Positions 7,920 to 18,233 of a stretch of DNA of 45,275 nt are shown one piece after another (the stretch's first letter is position 1; every line of letters starts with the position of its first letter). The notes under the pieces were generated by a model that worked only from the letters and a program-made list of their open reading frames with translations, was not told where the DNA came from and searched no databases. The position numbers and the translations under genes were made by a program. This DNA comes from an uncultured Bacteroidota bacterium (GTDB taxonomy: Bacteria > Bacteroidota > Bacteroidia > Chitinophagales > Chitinophagaceae), in NCBI GenBank assembly GCA_903881585.1, contig CAIRTW010000248.1, forward strand, positions 1 to 45,275, given 5' to 3'.

Positions 7920-9395
7920 ATGAAAACATACACAGCCCGCATACTGATACTAGTGCTCTTCGTCATTACCTGTCTGCAGGTATCAGCGGATGCGCAGCAG
8001 GAAGGTAATGCCCGTATCAATGAGCTGCTGAAAAAGCTGGAAGCTGCCGAAAAGGAAGACTCCAACAGGATAAAGCTGCTTACTGCCCTGTCTTATGAAT
8101 ACAATAAAATAAGTCCTTACGATGGTATTAAATATGGCATTGAGGCGCTTTCTCTTTGCGAGGAACAGCATTGGGAGAAGGGCGTAGCCCGCGCCAACAG
8201 CGCCATCGGCGCCAATTATTTTTCTTTGTCCGATTTTCCCAATGCCTATAAATACTGGCTCACCGCGTTAACCATAAATGAAGAGCAGGGCTTCAACCAG
8301 GGCATTGCCAATCACCTGCATAACATAGGCAACATATACTTCAGCCAGAAAAATTATACCGAAGCGCTCGCCTATTACACCAAGGCTTTGCAGTTGGGCG
8401 AAAAAACGGGCAACAAAGGGCTGGCCACTCATTCGTACACGGCGATAGGCAACGTATATGCCCAGATGAAAGATTATCAGCAAGCCCTGGAATACCACTT
8501 TAAGGCATTGGCCCTGGATGAAGAAAATCTGAAAAAATCCATAGGCAAAGATGCCGATGAAGGGCAGAACCCAAAAGGAAACATAGCCGCTGACAAGCTA
8601 AATATAGGCTCCGTGTATGACGACCAGGGCAACTATGATAAAGCATTGGAAGTGCTTTTTGAAGCGCTGGCGATAAAGAAAGAGATAGGCGACAAAAACG
8701 GCCTGGCAAGGACCTATAACCTTATCGGCAAGGTTTCGCTGGATATAGCTGAATCTCCCGCCGATGAGACAAGCGGAAAAACCACAAAGGGCGCTAAAGA
8801 GGCTAGCCTGCGGCAGGCAGTTGCTTACCTGGACAGCGCAGTAACAATAGATAAAGAGATAGGGCATCTCGATAATCTGCAGAAAAGCTATCAGTACCTT
8901 TCTGATGCCCGGGAAATGCTGAATGAGCCCGCAGAGGCTCTCGGCGATTATAAAAGATCTGTGGTCATAAAAGATTCCATCTTCTCGCTCGAAAGACATA
9001 CCGACATCTTCAATCTTCAGAAAAAGGAAGAGATAGAAGAAAAGAAGCGTGAGATGGAAAAACAAAAAGAAGAAAGCGAACGGAGAGAATACCTCCAGAT
9101 ATGCGGCGTATGCGGGTTTATAGTCATCTTCATTTTCGCGATACTGCTGATGCGGCATAAGAAGGTGGACACCAAAATAATTGATGTGCTCGGCACTCTG
9201 TCCGTACTCATCATTTTTGAGTTTGTGCAGCTGCTGCTCCATGCGCAGATCGAAGAATATACGCATCACAATCTTGTGCTTACCCTCATCTGCCTGCTGG
9301 TAATGGCAAGTATCATCATCCCGTTCCATCACAGGATAGAGCATTGGGTGAAGGCAAAGATCGGCCACCATAAGGATGTGGAGCATAAGCACTAA
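7920..9395 (+). CDS. Secreted TPR-repeat protein with C-terminal membrane segments
   Basis: 491 aa. A signal peptide (to about residue 25, VSADAQ) is followed by tetratricopeptide repeats from about 45 to 350, for example NHLHNIGNIYFSQKNYTEALAYYTKAL and a repeat with YDKALEVLFEALAIKKEIG. A charged coiled coil (KKEEIEEKKREMEKQKEESERR) leads into a hydrophobic segment (LQICGVCGFIVIFIFAILLM) and two more membrane segments before a short basic tail ending HKDVEHKH. Many TPR proteins of this layout in Bacteroidota end in a kinase, cyclase or LuxR domain; here only membrane helices follow, so it may be a scaffold or sensor without its own output domain. It is probably co-transcribed with the upstream porin. 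Confidence 0.88.
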   Translation: MKTYTARILILVLFVITCLQVSADAQQEGNARINELLKKLEAAEKEDSNRIKLLTALSYEYNKISPYDGIKYGIEALSLCEEQHWEKGVARANSAIGANYFSLSDFPNAYKYWLTALTINEEQGFNQGIANHLHNIGNIYFSQKNYTEALAYYTKALQLGEKTGNKGLATHSYTAIGNVYAQMKDYQQALEYHFKALALDEENLKKSIGKDADEGQNPKGNIAADKLNIGSVYDDQGNYDKALEVLFEALAIKKEIGDKNGLARTYNLIGKVSLDIAESPADETSGKTTKGAKEASLRQAVAYLDSAVTIDKEIGHLDNLQKSYQYLSDAREMLNEPAEALGDYKRSVVIKDSIFSLERHTDIFNLQKKEEIEEKKREMEKQKEESERREYLQICGVCGFIVIFIFAILLMRHKKVDTKIIDVLGTLSVLIIFEFVQLLLHAQIEEYTHHNLVLTLICLLVMASIIIPFHHRIEHWVKAKIGHHKDVEHKH

Positions 9396-9726
9396 GGGAT
9401 ATAGAATGCAGATGCATGATGATAGCAGGGTAGTCAGCGCTTGCTGGTTTATTCTTATTGATAGTTGTGATGGCAGCGAAGCAAAAAAAGTAAGGCAATG
9501 AGAGTAGGAATATAGGAGATAACCCACACTCTTTTATTTTTATCATGTCAAAAAGTAACTTTTTTTCGTTATTTACAAAAACAGTCGTAAACTTGCAGTA
9601 AGGAAACAGTTTTTGTTCCATCCTTTCGCAGTTTATCTGAAAGTTCCCATTATCAATTAAGATCATATATATTTCGAGATAAGCCTTGTTTATTTAAAAA
9701 AATAATTATTCAGAAAAAACTTACGC
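9396..9726. other. AT-rich leader region upstream of rho
   Basis: About 330 bases with no convincing ORF on either strand. A 7-of-8 match to the -7 element (TAAACTTG, 9587-9594) may be the rho promoter, which would leave a leader of about 130 bases. Long leaders are common for autoregulated rho genes; I see no clear hairpin that would prove regulation here. Confidence 0.35.
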
Positions 9727-11448
9727 ATGCCTTACGACATTTTGCAGTTAAATGATATGCTCATTCCTGAGCTCATAGACGTAGCAGATTCATTAAAGAT
9801 CAGGAACTCCGGTTCGCTCGACAAAAAAGCACTCGTTGATAAAATACTGGAACAGCAAGCCGGTAGCCTGGAAGAACCTAAAAAGAAACGTGGCCGCAAA
9901 CCAAAAGAGGAAGCCGCAGAACCTGCCGCTCCTGCTCCTGTAGCAGCCGCTACGCGTGCAGAAGAGGCCGCTGATGCCGGTGATAAAAAACGCCGTCTCC
10001 GAAAACCCAAAGAAGAATACGCACCCGACGCAATGCCTAAGGCTGTTGAGGCAGACCAATTGCCATTACACAAAAGGGCGGATGTAAAAAGAGAGGCACC
10101 GGTTGCCGAGCAGAAACCTGCCCCTGTTGCCGCGGCTCCTGCTGCGCCCGTCAATACCCAGGGAGGTAATAATGAGAATGGCGGTAACGGTATTACCATG
10201 CCTACCGAATCACCCGATGTTCAGCCGCCTCAGCAATCCGCTGAACCGGAAAAACCACAGCACGAGCCACGCCAGCCTTTCAACCGGCCACCCCGCCGCG
10301 AAGAAAAACCGCAAAGCAATTTCAACCTCGAATTTGAAGGCATTGTAGCAAGCGAAGGCGTTCTGGAAATGATGCCCGATGGTTATGGTTTCCTCCGCAG
10401 CAGCGATTACAACTACCTTAGCTCTCCCGATGATATCTATGTATCTCCATCGCAGATAAAACTGTTTGGCCTTAAAACCGGCGATACCGTAAAAGGCAAT
10501 GTGCGCCCACCCAAGGAAGGTGAAAAATATTTCGCCCTGCTGAAAGTGGAAACGATAAACGGCAGGCTGCCCGATGAGATACGCGACCGCGTACCTTTCG
10601 ACTACCTCACACCATTGTTCCCATTTGAGAAACTGAATCTTACCACTACCGGCGGCAACTATAGCACCCGTATCATGGACTTGTTTACGCCCATAGGCAA
10701 GGGCCAGCGCGGCCTTATTGTGTCGCAGCCCAAAACAGGTAAGACCATGCTTCTGAAGGAAGTGGCCAATGCAATAGCAGCGAATCACCCCGAGTGCTAC
10801 CTGATGATAGTGCTGGTGGATGAGCGCCCCGAGGAAGTTACCGATATGCAGCGCAGTGTTCGTGCAGAGGTCATCGCATCTACATTCGATGAGCCTGCAG
10901 ATAAGCACGTAAAAGTATCTACCATAGCATTGCAAAAAGCAAAGAGGCTGGTAGAAGTAGGCCACGATGTAGTGATCCTGCTCGACTCTATTACCCGTCT
11001 TGCCCGTGCTCATAACACAGTAGCGCCCGCAAGTGGTAAAGTATTGAGCGGAGGTGTGGAAGCAAATGCCATGCAGAAGCCAAAACAATTCTTTGGCGCT
11101 GCACGTAAAATAGAGAACGGTGGTTCGCTCACAATACTCGCTACAGCGCTTATCGATACCGGTTCCAAAATGGATGAAGTGATCTTTGAAGAATTCAAAG
11201 GTACCGGCAACATGGAGCTCCAGCTGGACCGTAAGCTCGCCAACAAGCGCATTTACCCGGCTATTGACATCACATCATCATCCACCCGCCGCGACGACCT
11301 GCTGATGGCTAAAGATGTGCAGAGTAAAATGTGGCTTCTGCGCAACCATATCGCTGATATGAATACAGATGAAGCAATGCACTTCCTGCTACAGCAGATG
11401 AAAGGAACTAAGAACAACGAGGAGTTCCTGGCTACAATGAACAAGTAG
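9727..11448 (+). CDS. rho: Transcription termination factor Rho
   Basis: Rho is a hexameric ATP-dependent RNA translocase that ends untranslated transcripts. At 573 aa it is about 150 residues longer than E. coli Rho. A SAP-like N-terminal segment ([23 protein letters not shown], then [18 protein letters not shown]) is followed by a low-complexity Ala/Pro/Lys/Glu insert (about 55-195), the cold-shock-like RNA-binding domain ([33 protein letters not shown]), Walker A QPKTGKT (about 335), Walker [17 protein letters not shown] and the arginine-finger region near the C-terminus. The long disordered insert is typical of Bacteroidota Rho. It stands alone, with a terminator right after it. Confidence 0.97.
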   Translation: MPYDILQLNDMLIPELIDVADSLKIRNSGSLDKKALVDKILEQQAGSLEEPKKKRGRKPKEEAAEPAAPAPVAAATRAEEAADAGDKKRRLRKPKEEYAPDAMPKAVEADQLPLHKRADVKREAPVAEQKPAPVAAAPAAPVNTQGGNNENGGNGITMPTESPDVQPPQQSAEPEKPQHEPRQPFNRPPRREEKPQSNFNLEFEGIVASEGVLEMMPDGYGFLRSSDYNYLSSPDDIYVSPSQIKLFGLKTGDTVKGNVRPPKEGEKYFALLKVETINGRLPDEIRDRVPFDYLTPLFPFEKLNLTTTGGNYSTRIMDLFTPIGKGQRGLIVSQPKTGKTMLLKEVANAIAANHPECYLMIVLVDERPEEVTDMQRSVRAEVIASTFDEPADKHVKVSTIALQKAKRLVEVGHDVVILLDSITRLARAHNTVAPASGKVLSGGVEANAMQKPKQFFGAARKIENGGSLTILATALIDTGSKMDEVIFEEFKGTGNMELQLDRKLANKRIYPAIDITSSSTRRDDLLMAKDVQSKMWLLRNHIADMNTDEAMHFLLQQMKGTKNNEEFLATMNK

Positions 11449-11468
11449 GCCGGTTATAATAATATTAG

Positions 11469-11505
11469 AGAGGTAACTGCTTGCGCAGTTACCTCTTCTC
11501 TTTAT
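11469..11505 (+). terminator. Terminator after rho
   Basis: A perfect 12-bp stem (11469-11480 and 11485-11496) with loop ttgc is followed by a pyrimidine-rich tail (tctctttat). It is 20 bases past the rho stop. Confidence 0.88.
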
Positions 11506-11549
11506 ACGCTCACCCGAAACTTTATCGGTACGCCTTTCGCTATATTCTA

Positions 11550-11557
11550 TATATTTG
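11550..11557 (+). promoter_or_regulatory. -7 promoter element of the YbhB-like gene
   Basis: TATATTTG, a perfect TAnnTTTG, lies 32 bases before the start codon. Confidence 0.65.
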
Positions 11558-11589
11558 ATTTTACTTTTCACCATCAAAACCATCTTTTT

Positions 11590-12087
11590 ATGCGCACACT
11601 ATTTACAGTAATGGCAGCATTCACCGTAGTTGGCCTCGTGTCATTTGCACCCAAATCTGACTTGTCGGTTACCAGCCCTGATTTTAAAAACGATGGCATG
11701 GTACCGGCTAAATATTCCTGCGAAGGAACGGGAGTAAGCCCCGCATTGCAGATCAGCAAGGCTCCAGCCGGCACAAAGATCCTGCAGGACCCTGACGCCC
11801 CCATGCCGGGAGGCTTCACGCATTGGGTAATGTGGAACATTCCTACAGATGGCAAGATAGCGGAAGACTATAAAGGCGCGGAACAAGGCCTTAACGGCAT
11901 CAAGAAGAACGGCTATAAAGGGATGTGCCCACCTACAGGCACCCATCATTACCACTTCATGGTCTATGCCGTCGACACAAAACTGACCATTGATAAAAAC
12001 ACAGATAAGGCCGGCCTCGAAAAGGCTATGGAAGGCCACATCCTGGCCACAGGTGATCTTGTGGGCTTGTACAAAAAGGAAAAGTAA
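11590..12087 (+). CDS. YbhB/YbcL family Raf kinase inhibitor-like protein (PEBP), exported
   Basis: 165 aa of the phosphatidylethanolamine-binding protein fold. Family motifs visible are DPDAPMPGGFTHWVMWNIP and the GTHHYHFMVYAVD strand; the start MRTLFTVMAAFTVVGLVSFA is a signal peptide, so the protein should be periplasmic like YbcL. Compared with the family, about four residues are missing between GTK and DPDAP: relatives have seven residues there (as in GTKSFVVTCYDPDAP of E. coli YbhB), this protein has three (GTKILQDPDAP). That removes part of the strand leading into the ligand site. Biological role in bacteria is not settled. Confidence 0.9.
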   Translation: MRTLFTVMAAFTVVGLVSFAPKSDLSVTSPDFKNDGMVPAKYSCEGTGVSPALQISKAPAGTKILQDPDAPMPGGFTHWVMWNIPTDGKIAEDYKGAEQGLNGIKKNGYKGMCPPTGTHHYHFMVYAVDTKLTIDKNTDKAGLEKAMEGHILATGDLVGLYKKEK

Positions 12088-12115
12088 TACTGTAAATACA
12101 TTACTAAAATGAAGA

Positions 12116-12145
12116 AGCCGCCTTGTGGGCGGCTCCTTTGTGTTT
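12116..12145 (+). terminator. Terminator after the YbhB-like gene
   Basis: A 7-bp GC-rich stem (agccgcc 12116-12122, ggcggct 12128-12134) is followed by a T-rich tail (cctttgtgttt). Confidence 0.75.
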
Positions 12146-12239
12146 GCAGTTTCCATCATTGCTCCCCTGTTGTTCTTTTCCGGTTACGCTATTTATCCAT
12201 GCTTTAAGCAAACACATTATCTGCAGTTTATCATTGCTA

Positions 12240-15200
12240 TTACTCTGCTACCGATGCTTTTACCCGATCTGATATCCTCTTTACCCATGCTTTAAACTTA
12301 AAGCTCTCCAGCATTAGCACCGGCACCAGTATCAGTGTAAGGAATGTTGCAAAGCTGAGACCATAGATCATGGTCCATGCGAGTGGCGCCCAGAAGTCGG
12401 CACTGTCACCACCAAAGAATATGTGAGGATTAAGATGACTGAACAATGATGCGAAATCGATGTTCATACCTACTGCAAGTGGTATCAGGCCCAGTATGGC
12501 TGCTATCGCAGTCAGCAGTACGGGTGTCATACGCGTGCGGCCTGCCTCTACTATTGCATCCTGCGGCGCCATGCCCTCCGCTATCATCAGATCCATGAAC
12601 TCTATCAGCAATATTCCGTTACGCACCACCACGCCGGCCAGCGCCACGATACCTATACCGCTGATAGCTATAGAGAAAGGCGTTTTGAAGATGCCGAGCC
12701 CAAGGAATACTCCTATGAGGCTGAAAACGACCTCGCTCATAATGATCACTGTCTTACTGATGGAGTTGAACAGCAATATCAGTATCAGTACGATCAGCGC
12801 CATTGCTATACCGAACGCCTTACCGAGGAAGCTCATCGTTTCCGCCTGGTCTTCCTGGTCGCCACCCATTTTTACATTTATGCCGGCCGGCATCTTAAAG
12901 TTGCTAAGCTCATTTTTTACTACAGCAACAACCTCATTTGGGTTGAAACCGCTGATCACGTTCGAAGACAAGCTGATATAGCGTTTTTCATTTTTGCGCT
13001 TGATACCTCCGTAAGTGGTGGAATAGTACACATTGGCAAAGGCGCTGATAGGTACAGTGCGGATAACCCCACCCATGCCCATATCACGATACACTATCGG
13101 CAGGTTGCGTATCGCGTCTATGTTCTGCCGCTGCGAACCGCCTACACGAAGTGTCATTGGGTAGTCGTCATTCTGATCCCGGAAACGGGAGATCTCTGTG
13201 CCGAATACCGCCGTACGCAAGTTGTTTACTACAGTATAGGTACTTATGCCTTCTGCATTCATACGCTCACGATCCAGGTCAAACACGATCTCCGGATTTT
13301 TGGCCTGGAAGTCGCTGCGCAATTCTTCCACGCCCGCTATCTGCTTGTCAGAGAGATATTTCTTCAGCCTTTCCGATATACCTACGAGGCTATCCAGGTT
13401 GTCACCTGTCATTTCAATAACTATTGGTTTGCCTACAGGAGGGCCGCCGCTTTCCTTATCCACTGTTATTTCTGCACCTGGTATATTCTTCACGGCTTTA
13501 CGAATCTGCTCCATAATAGCTACAGTTGACTCGCCTTCACGCTTCGAAAATTCTTGATAGGCTACCGTTACCTTGCCTTTGTTGGGGAAGTCGCCTATCT
13601 CGCCACTGTTAGGATCTACGGCACCTACAGTCACGTTGGCGATCACAGATTTCACACTATGGTAGCGCTTTCCGGTTTTTGGATCTATAATGGCGGCGTT
13701 TACTTTTTTCTCCAGTCCCAGCAGCACATCATTGGTATGCGCCTGGTCGGTACCTACGGGCAGGTTGAGATATACATAAGTAAAGTTGGGTTGGGAGTCA
13801 GGGAAGAACACAGGCGTTGGCCCACGGAAGTGGAACAATACACCTGCAAGTACAGTTACCAAAAGGGTGATCAGCAATACTATTCCAGGATGCGCCAGGG
13901 AACGTTTAAGCCACTTCGTATACCAACCCTGGAATGCAGGCCATATCCTGTTCTGAAAAGCATGTATCCACTTGGAGAAAATAAATTTCTCCAGCATGAT
14001 AAACAGCAAAATGAAGATCACAAAGTTGCCAAATCCTATACCTCCGGCCAGATAACATAGCAACGCAATTGCTACAAATATCACAGTCATTACACCATCT
14101 TTCTTCGTAAACCGCGGCTTATCATTTTCATGATCAAAATCATGTGGTTTCATAAAGCTCACCGCGAATACCGGGTTAATGATATAGGCAACAAGCAGTG
14201 ATGCAACAAGTGTGATGATCAGTGTTACTGGCAGATAAAACAGGAAGTTGCCAATGATACCGGGCCAGAATGCAAGCGGTATGAACGGCATCAGCGTGGT
14301 AGCGGTGCCCGCGAGTACCGGCATGAACACTTCACCCGTGGCATACTTCGCTGCCTGTGCTATCGGCATCTTGCCATTGTCGAATATACGGTGGGTATTC
14401 TCTATCACTACTATGGCGTCATCTACCACTATACCCAGCGCCAGCAGGAAGGAGAACAGTACCACCATGTTCATGGTAAACCCTATTCCCGGCAGCACTA
14501 AGAATGCAATGGCGCAAGACAGAGGAACAGACATGGCCACGAACAAAGCATTAGTAACACCCATGAAGAACATGAGGATGATGGTCACCAGCAGGAACCC
14601 GATGATGATAGTATTGACAAGATCTGTAAGTGTTGACCTCGTCTTTTCAGACTGGTCGCCGGTCACTACTATCTTCAGGTCTTTAGGCAGTTCCGTACCC
14701 TGCATCTTCTTCACCAGGTCTGTAATGTTGTCCGATGCCTGGATCAGGTTCTCTCCTTTTGCCTTAATGACGTTCAGTGTTATTACATTATTACCATCCA
14801 GGCGTGCATAACTCTTTTGCTCCTGGAAACTGTCGGTGACCTGCGCAATATCGCGCAGGTAAACCGCCTTACCTGCCTGGCTTTTCACGATCACATTGGC
14901 TATCTGGTCTGCCGATTTGAATTCATTCTTTATACTCAGTATCCTTTTCTGTGTGCCCATGGTCACCTGCCCCGCAGTAGCCGATACATTCTCACCCGAC
15001 ACCGTATTCTGCACATCGCCAAAGGTGATGCCCGCAGCCTGCATTTTATACATGTCCATGTTTATCTGTATCTCCCGGTCCAGCGCGCCCACTATGTCCA
15101 CGCGCTTTATCTGCTTCATCGCCTCTATATTGTCCTTTATCTTGTCGGCATATTTCTTCAGGCGGTTCAGGTCATAGTTGCCGGATATATTCACGTTTAG

Positions 15201-15638
15201 AATAGGCACCTCAGAAAGGTCTATGTCCTTTACCTCAGGTTGGTTGGGCAGGTTCTTCGGCAGGTCGGCTTTGGCCTTATCTACCGCGTCTTTTACGTCC
15301 TGTTTGGCCTTATCTACAGATACACCCGTGTTAAACTCGGCTATCACTACCGAATAATCCTGGAACGAATTGCTGGTTACTTTCTTAATGCCAGTCAGGT
15401 TCTTCATTTGCTTTTCCAGGTGCTTGGTCACCAAGTTTTCCATATTCTCCGGCGATGTACCGGGGAAGAAGGTCTGCACAATGATCTGCGGTATCTTTAT
15501 TTCCGGAAATTGTTCCTTCGGAAGGCTTAGATATGTGAATAGGCCTGCCAGCGTAATAAAGATGGTAATAAGATACACCGCTGTGCGGTTGTCTATCGCC
15601 CAGCTCGATGGTTTGAATTCTTTGAAACTGTCTTTCAT
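12240..15638 (-). CDS. RND efflux pump inner-membrane permease
   Basis: 1132 aa, the length of AcrB-type permeases plus a short insert. It starts with a cytoplasmic segment and TM1 (AVYLITIFITLAGLFTYLSLP), a large periplasmic loop, then TM2-6 with the central helix motif LLALGIVVDDAIVVIENTHR, whose paired aspartates carry the proton relay. A second half repeats the plan, with SISKTVIIMSEVVFSLIGVF, VVVRNGILLIEF and GRTRMTPVLLTAIAAILG. An extra hydrophobic region near 525-565 lengthens the middle loop. It is the last gene of tetR-tolC-MFP-RND, 34 bases after the adaptor, and should form the drug/proton antiporter of a tripartite pump. Substrate cannot be read from sequence. Confidence 0.95.
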   Translation of the reverse strand: MKDSFKEFKPSSWAIDNRTAVYLITIFITLAGLFTYLSLPKEQFPEIKIPQIIVQTFFPGTSPENMENLVTKHLEKQMKNLTGIKKVTSNSFQDYSVVIAEFNTGVSVDKAKQDVKDAVDKAKADLPKNLPNQPEVKDIDLSEVPILNVNISGNYDLNRLKKYADKIKDNIEAMKQIKRVDIVGALDREIQINMDMYKMQAAGITFGDVQNTVSGENVSATAGQVTMGTQKRILSIKNEFKSADQIANVIVKSQAGKAVYLRDIAQVTDSFQEQKSYARLDGNNVITLNVIKAKGENLIQASDNITDLVKKMQGTELPKDLKIVVTGDQSEKTRSTLTDLVNTIIIGFLLVTIILMFFMGVTNALFVAMSVPLSCAIAFLVLPGIGFTMNMVVLFSFLLALGIVVDDAIVVIENTHRIFDNGKMPIAQAAKYATGEVFMPVLAGTATTLMPFIPLAFWPGIIGNFLFYLPVTLIITLVASLLVAYIINPVFAVSFMKPHDFDHENDKPRFTKKDGVMTVIFVAIALLCYLAGGIGFGNFVIFILLFIMLEKFIFSKWIHAFQNRIWPAFQGWYTKWLKRSLAHPGIVLLITLLVTVLAGVLFHFRGPTPVFFPDSQPNFTYVYLNLPVGTDQAHTNDVLLGLEKKVNAAIIDPKTGKRYHSVKSVIANVTVGAVDPNSGEIGDFPNKGKVTVAYQEFSKREGESTVAIMEQIRKAVKNIPGAEITVDKESGGPPVGKPIVIEMTGDNLDSLVGISERLKKYLSDKQIAGVEELRSDFQAKNPEIVFDLDRERMNAEGISTYTVVNNLRTAVFGTEISRFRDQNDDYPMTLRVGGSQRQNIDAIRNLPIVYRDMGMGGVIRTVPISAFANVYYSTTYGGIKRKNEKRYISLSSNVISGFNPNEVVAVVKNELSNFKMPAGINVKMGGDQEDQAETMSFLGKAFGIAMALIVLILILLFNSISKTVIIMSEVVFSLIGVFLGLGIFKTPFSIAISGIGIVALAGVVVRNGILLIEFMDLMIAEGMAPQDAIVEAGRTRMTPVLLTAIAAILGLIPLAVGMNIDFASLFSHLNPHIFFGGDSADFWAPLAWTMIYGLSFATFLTLILVPVLMLESFKFKAWVKRISDRVKASVAE

Positions 15639-15672
15639 ATAGAGAATTAGCTGCTAAACTGAATATTGTATT

Positions 15673-16764
15673 TTATTGCATTGTTGTAATAGGTGCGCCG
15701 TCATCGAGGTCTTCAAAACCTGCTGTGATCACTTTATCGCCTGCGCTAAGGCCGGAGAGCACTTCCACAATTCCATTTGAGTTAGCACCTGTTTTTATAT
15801 AGACCGCTTTGGCTTTATTTCCGTCTGCTACATACAGCATTTCGCCTTTACTCGTTTTCTGAATTACAGATATAGGAACAGTTAGTGTGTTCTTGCTCTC
15901 ATAGTTGCCTATCTTCATAATACAAGACATATTAGGGTGAAGGTTGTGCTTATTGTCCAGCTTCACCTGCACCAGGAAGGCGCGGGAGTTAGGGTCTACA
16001 GCTTCTGCAACATATGCCAGAGTTGTTTTCAGGGAATCATTAAGATCGGGGAAGATCAGCATTACAGAATTGCCGGTTTTTACCTTGCCCAGGTAGTTCT
16101 CACCAAGATTTGCCTCGGCTTTGAGCTTGTCTGTATTTACGACTCTTATGCTTAGTGCACCCGGAGCAGTAGCATCGCCGATCTTTAGGTTCATTTGGTC
16201 CACAACGCCAGCGATCGGAGATATGACACGATACATGTTTTTCTGGGCTATTAACCCTGCCTGCTGGCTTTGCGCCGACTCGTAGTCAGCCTTTGCCTTC
16301 AGCAACTGTACTTCGGTACCTATATTCTGCGCCCATAAGGTTTTCTGCTTTTCATAAACAGTCTTCGCGAGTGTCAGTTGCGCTTGCTGGCCTTCTATTT
16401 GCTGTTCCATCCCTGCAAAATCCAGGGTAGCCAGCACCTGGCCTTTGGTTACACGTTCGCCTGTGTGTACCAGCACGTTATTCACGATACCGGGCGCCTG
16501 TGAACTTGCGTAGGTGTTCTGGTCGCCGGTTATCTGCGACTGCACATTAATGGTAGAGACAAAATCCGTTGGTTCTACGTCTATCACAGATACAGGCGTG
16601 GCCTTCTTTGTGCTGTCGTTCCCGGGGCCTTCAAGGGCCTTTATTTTCTGGTCCAGCTCACTGCGCTCTTTTTTTAGCTTATCGAGGTCAGCTACCTTTC
16701 CTGTATTTGAACCGCAGGATGCAAAGATCATTGCAGGTATCAGTAATAGAATCAATCGTTTCAT
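15673..16764 (-). CDS. RND efflux periplasmic adaptor (MFP), lipoprotein
   Basis: 363 aa. The signal sequence MKRLILLLIPAMIFASCGSN has a lipobox (FASC), so the adaptor is lipid-anchored like AcrA. A coiled-coil hairpin (IEGQQAQLTLAKTVYEKQKTL and NIGTEVQLLKAKADYESAQSQ) is framed by the two lipoyl half-motifs (ASSQAPGIVNNVLVHTGERV and RVISPIAGVVDQMNLKIGD); beta-barrel and membrane-proximal domains follow. It links the permease to the TolC-type channel of the same operon. Confidence 0.94.
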   Translation of the reverse strand: MKRLILLLIPAMIFASCGSNTGKVADLDKLKKERSELDQKIKALEGPGNDSTKKATPVSVIDVEPTDFVSTINVQSQITGDQNTYASSQAPGIVNNVLVHTGERVTKGQVLATLDFAGMEQQIEGQQAQLTLAKTVYEKQKTLWAQNIGTEVQLLKAKADYESAQSQQAGLIAQKNMYRVISPIAGVVDQMNLKIGDATAPGALSIRVVNTDKLKAEANLGENYLGKVKTGNSVMLIFPDLNDSLKTTLAYVAEAVDPNSRAFLVQVKLDNKHNLHPNMSCIMKIGNYESKNTLTVPISVIQKTSKGEMLYVADGNKAKAVYIKTGANSNGIVEVLSGLSAGDKVITAGFEDLDDGAPITTMQ

Positions 16765-16837
16765 TTATAGCTTGTTTTATTTTTTTTAGTGGATAGTATA
16801 AAGTAGATAGTCGTTAGTATATAGTCACAACTCACTC

Positions 16838-16876
16838 GACCTCACCCTCTCCTTTGGAGAGGGCCGGGGAGAGGTC
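16838..16876. repeat. GC-rich hairpin repeat inside the efflux operon
   Basis: The inner stem ccctctcc/ggagaggg (16845-16852, 16856-16863) is perfect with loop ttt. An outer 6-bp stem gacctc/gaggtc (16838-16843, 16871-16876) closes it, and the outer arm overlaps the tolC stop codon at 16875-16877. The shape [hairpin]-GGCCGGGG-tail also occurs at 22038-22060. In the transcript the hairpin sits between tolC and the adaptor gene and could shield the upstream mRNA or reduce readthrough. Confidence 0.8.
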
Positions 16877-18233
16877 ACTTCAGCAGCCCCAGCGCTTTTT
16901 TCAGGTCAGCTTGTGCATTGATCAGGTCCAGCAATGCACTGAAGTAATTGGTTTGTGCCCTTAACAAGTCTGTTTGTGCCTGTGTCACTTCCAGATTGCT
17001 GCCCACGCCGGCTTTATATTTTTTCTGTGCCAGTTCCAGTACGTCAGTTGCCAGCTCCATATTTCTTTTTTGGCTTTGCACCTGTAGCAGGTTGTTTTTA
17101 ACAGTGGTCCTTGATGTTGCGGCCTGGAAGTCCAATGATTGCTTCAGATATTCAATGCTGTTTTTTGATTTTTCAATATTCAGTTTAGCCTCAGTAACCT
17201 GGTTTTGACGAAGGAAGCCATTGAATATAGCCACATTTAACTGCAAACCCACCATCGAATTAAAAGCATAATTTGTGGGGTTCATTATCTGGGAAAACTT
17301 ATCTGCAGCATAATTGTATCCCATTGCGCCAAAAATATTTAAAGCAGGAAGACCAGCATAATGGTACCGCATCAAATTATACTCATTTAGTTTAAGCGAT
17401 GTTTTTAGCACATTATATTCAGGTACTTTATCATAATCTTCAGCCTCATTGAGTAAACTGATGGTATTTTGTTTGCGTTCTTCCAACGCTGTATCTGTAA
17501 GAATAATAGGTGTATTCAGGTTCATTCCTATTTGGTATTTCAGCATTTGTTCTGATGTAGTGAGCAAGTTGCCTATGCTTATACTGTCTGATGCCAGGTT
17601 GTTTACCTGTACGCTCGTACGTTCTACATCTATTTTTTCAGCAAGGCCATTATCTCTCGTTACCATCATATCATGCTCCAGGCTGCGCGCGAAGCTCAAT
17701 GATTGTTTTATAATGTCATATTGCCGGTAAGTGATCACCAATGAATTATAAGCTTTGTAAACATTGTACCGGATAGTTTCTTCCGTCACAGCTCCATTTA
17801 GTTTTGATAATTCAATTAAAGTATTTCTGGCTTTCACTGCAACGAATACGCTGCCGTCAAAAAGGAGTTGTGATGCACTTACACTTGCCGTTCCTGCATA
17901 AGGAATTGCAAATGGGAAACCAATTATTGTTCCTTCCGGAGCCGTGGAGCCAGGAAAACTGCTGGCATCTATAAATGTCTTTTGCGGATTCAGATAATCG
18001 TCCAGCTCAGCCTTACCGTTAATATGCGGATAAGCGGCGGCAAGCGTTTGTTTGTTCTGCGCATCCTGTATGAGCACATCAAGCTGCGAGTTTTTGATAT
18101 TGTAGTTGTGCTGCAGGGCATAGTCCATGCAAGCCTGCATGCTCAGCGGTGTGGCCACCTCCTGTGATAAACCCCGGTTCACAGCCCCGGTAACTAAGGC
18201 AATAATTATGAAGTATGTGTGTATTCGTCTCAT
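16875..18233 (-). CDS. TolC family outer-membrane efflux protein
   Basis: 452 aa with a signal peptide (MRRIHTYFIIIALVTGAVNRGLSQ). The OEP pattern is visible twice: long amphipathic helices (MQACMDYALQHNYNIKNSQLDVLIQDAQNK; later EKSKNSIEYLKQSLDFQAATSRTTVKNNLLQVQSQKRN) separated by beta segments, ending with ELAQKKYKAGVGSNLEVTQAQTDLLRAQTNYFSALLDLINAQADLKKALG. It forms the outer-membrane channel of the pump. Its start overlaps the tetR stop by 4 bases, so translation is probably coupled. Confidence 0.95.
   Translation of the reverse strand: MRRIHTYFIIIALVTGAVNRGLSQEVATPLSMQACMDYALQHNYNIKNSQLDVLIQDAQNKQTLAAAYPHINGKAELDDYLNPQKTFIDASSFPGSTAPEGTIIGFPFAIPYAGTASVSASQLLFDGSVFVAVKARNTLIELSKLNGAVTEETIRYNVYKAYNSLVITYRQYDIIKQSLSFARSLEHDMMVTRDNGLAEKIDVERTSVQVNNLASDSISIGNLLTTSEQMLKYQIGMNLNTPIILTDTALEERKQNTISLLNEAEDYDKVPEYNVLKTSLKLNEYNLMRYHYAGLPALNIFGAMGYNYAADKFSQIMNPTNYAFNSMVGLQLNVAIFNGFLRQNQVTEAKLNIEKSKNSIEYLKQSLDFQAATSRTTVKNNLLQVQSQKRNMELATDVLELAQKKYKAGVGSNLEVTQAQTDLLRAQTNYFSALLDLINAQADLKKALGLLK

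Noticed and set aside
8598..9527. 309-codon minus-strand open frame
   Set aside because: Antisense to the TPR protein; the TPR frame has signal peptide, repeats and membrane helices.
10210..11088. 292-codon minus-strand open frame
   Set aside because: Antisense to rho, whose motifs are unambiguous.
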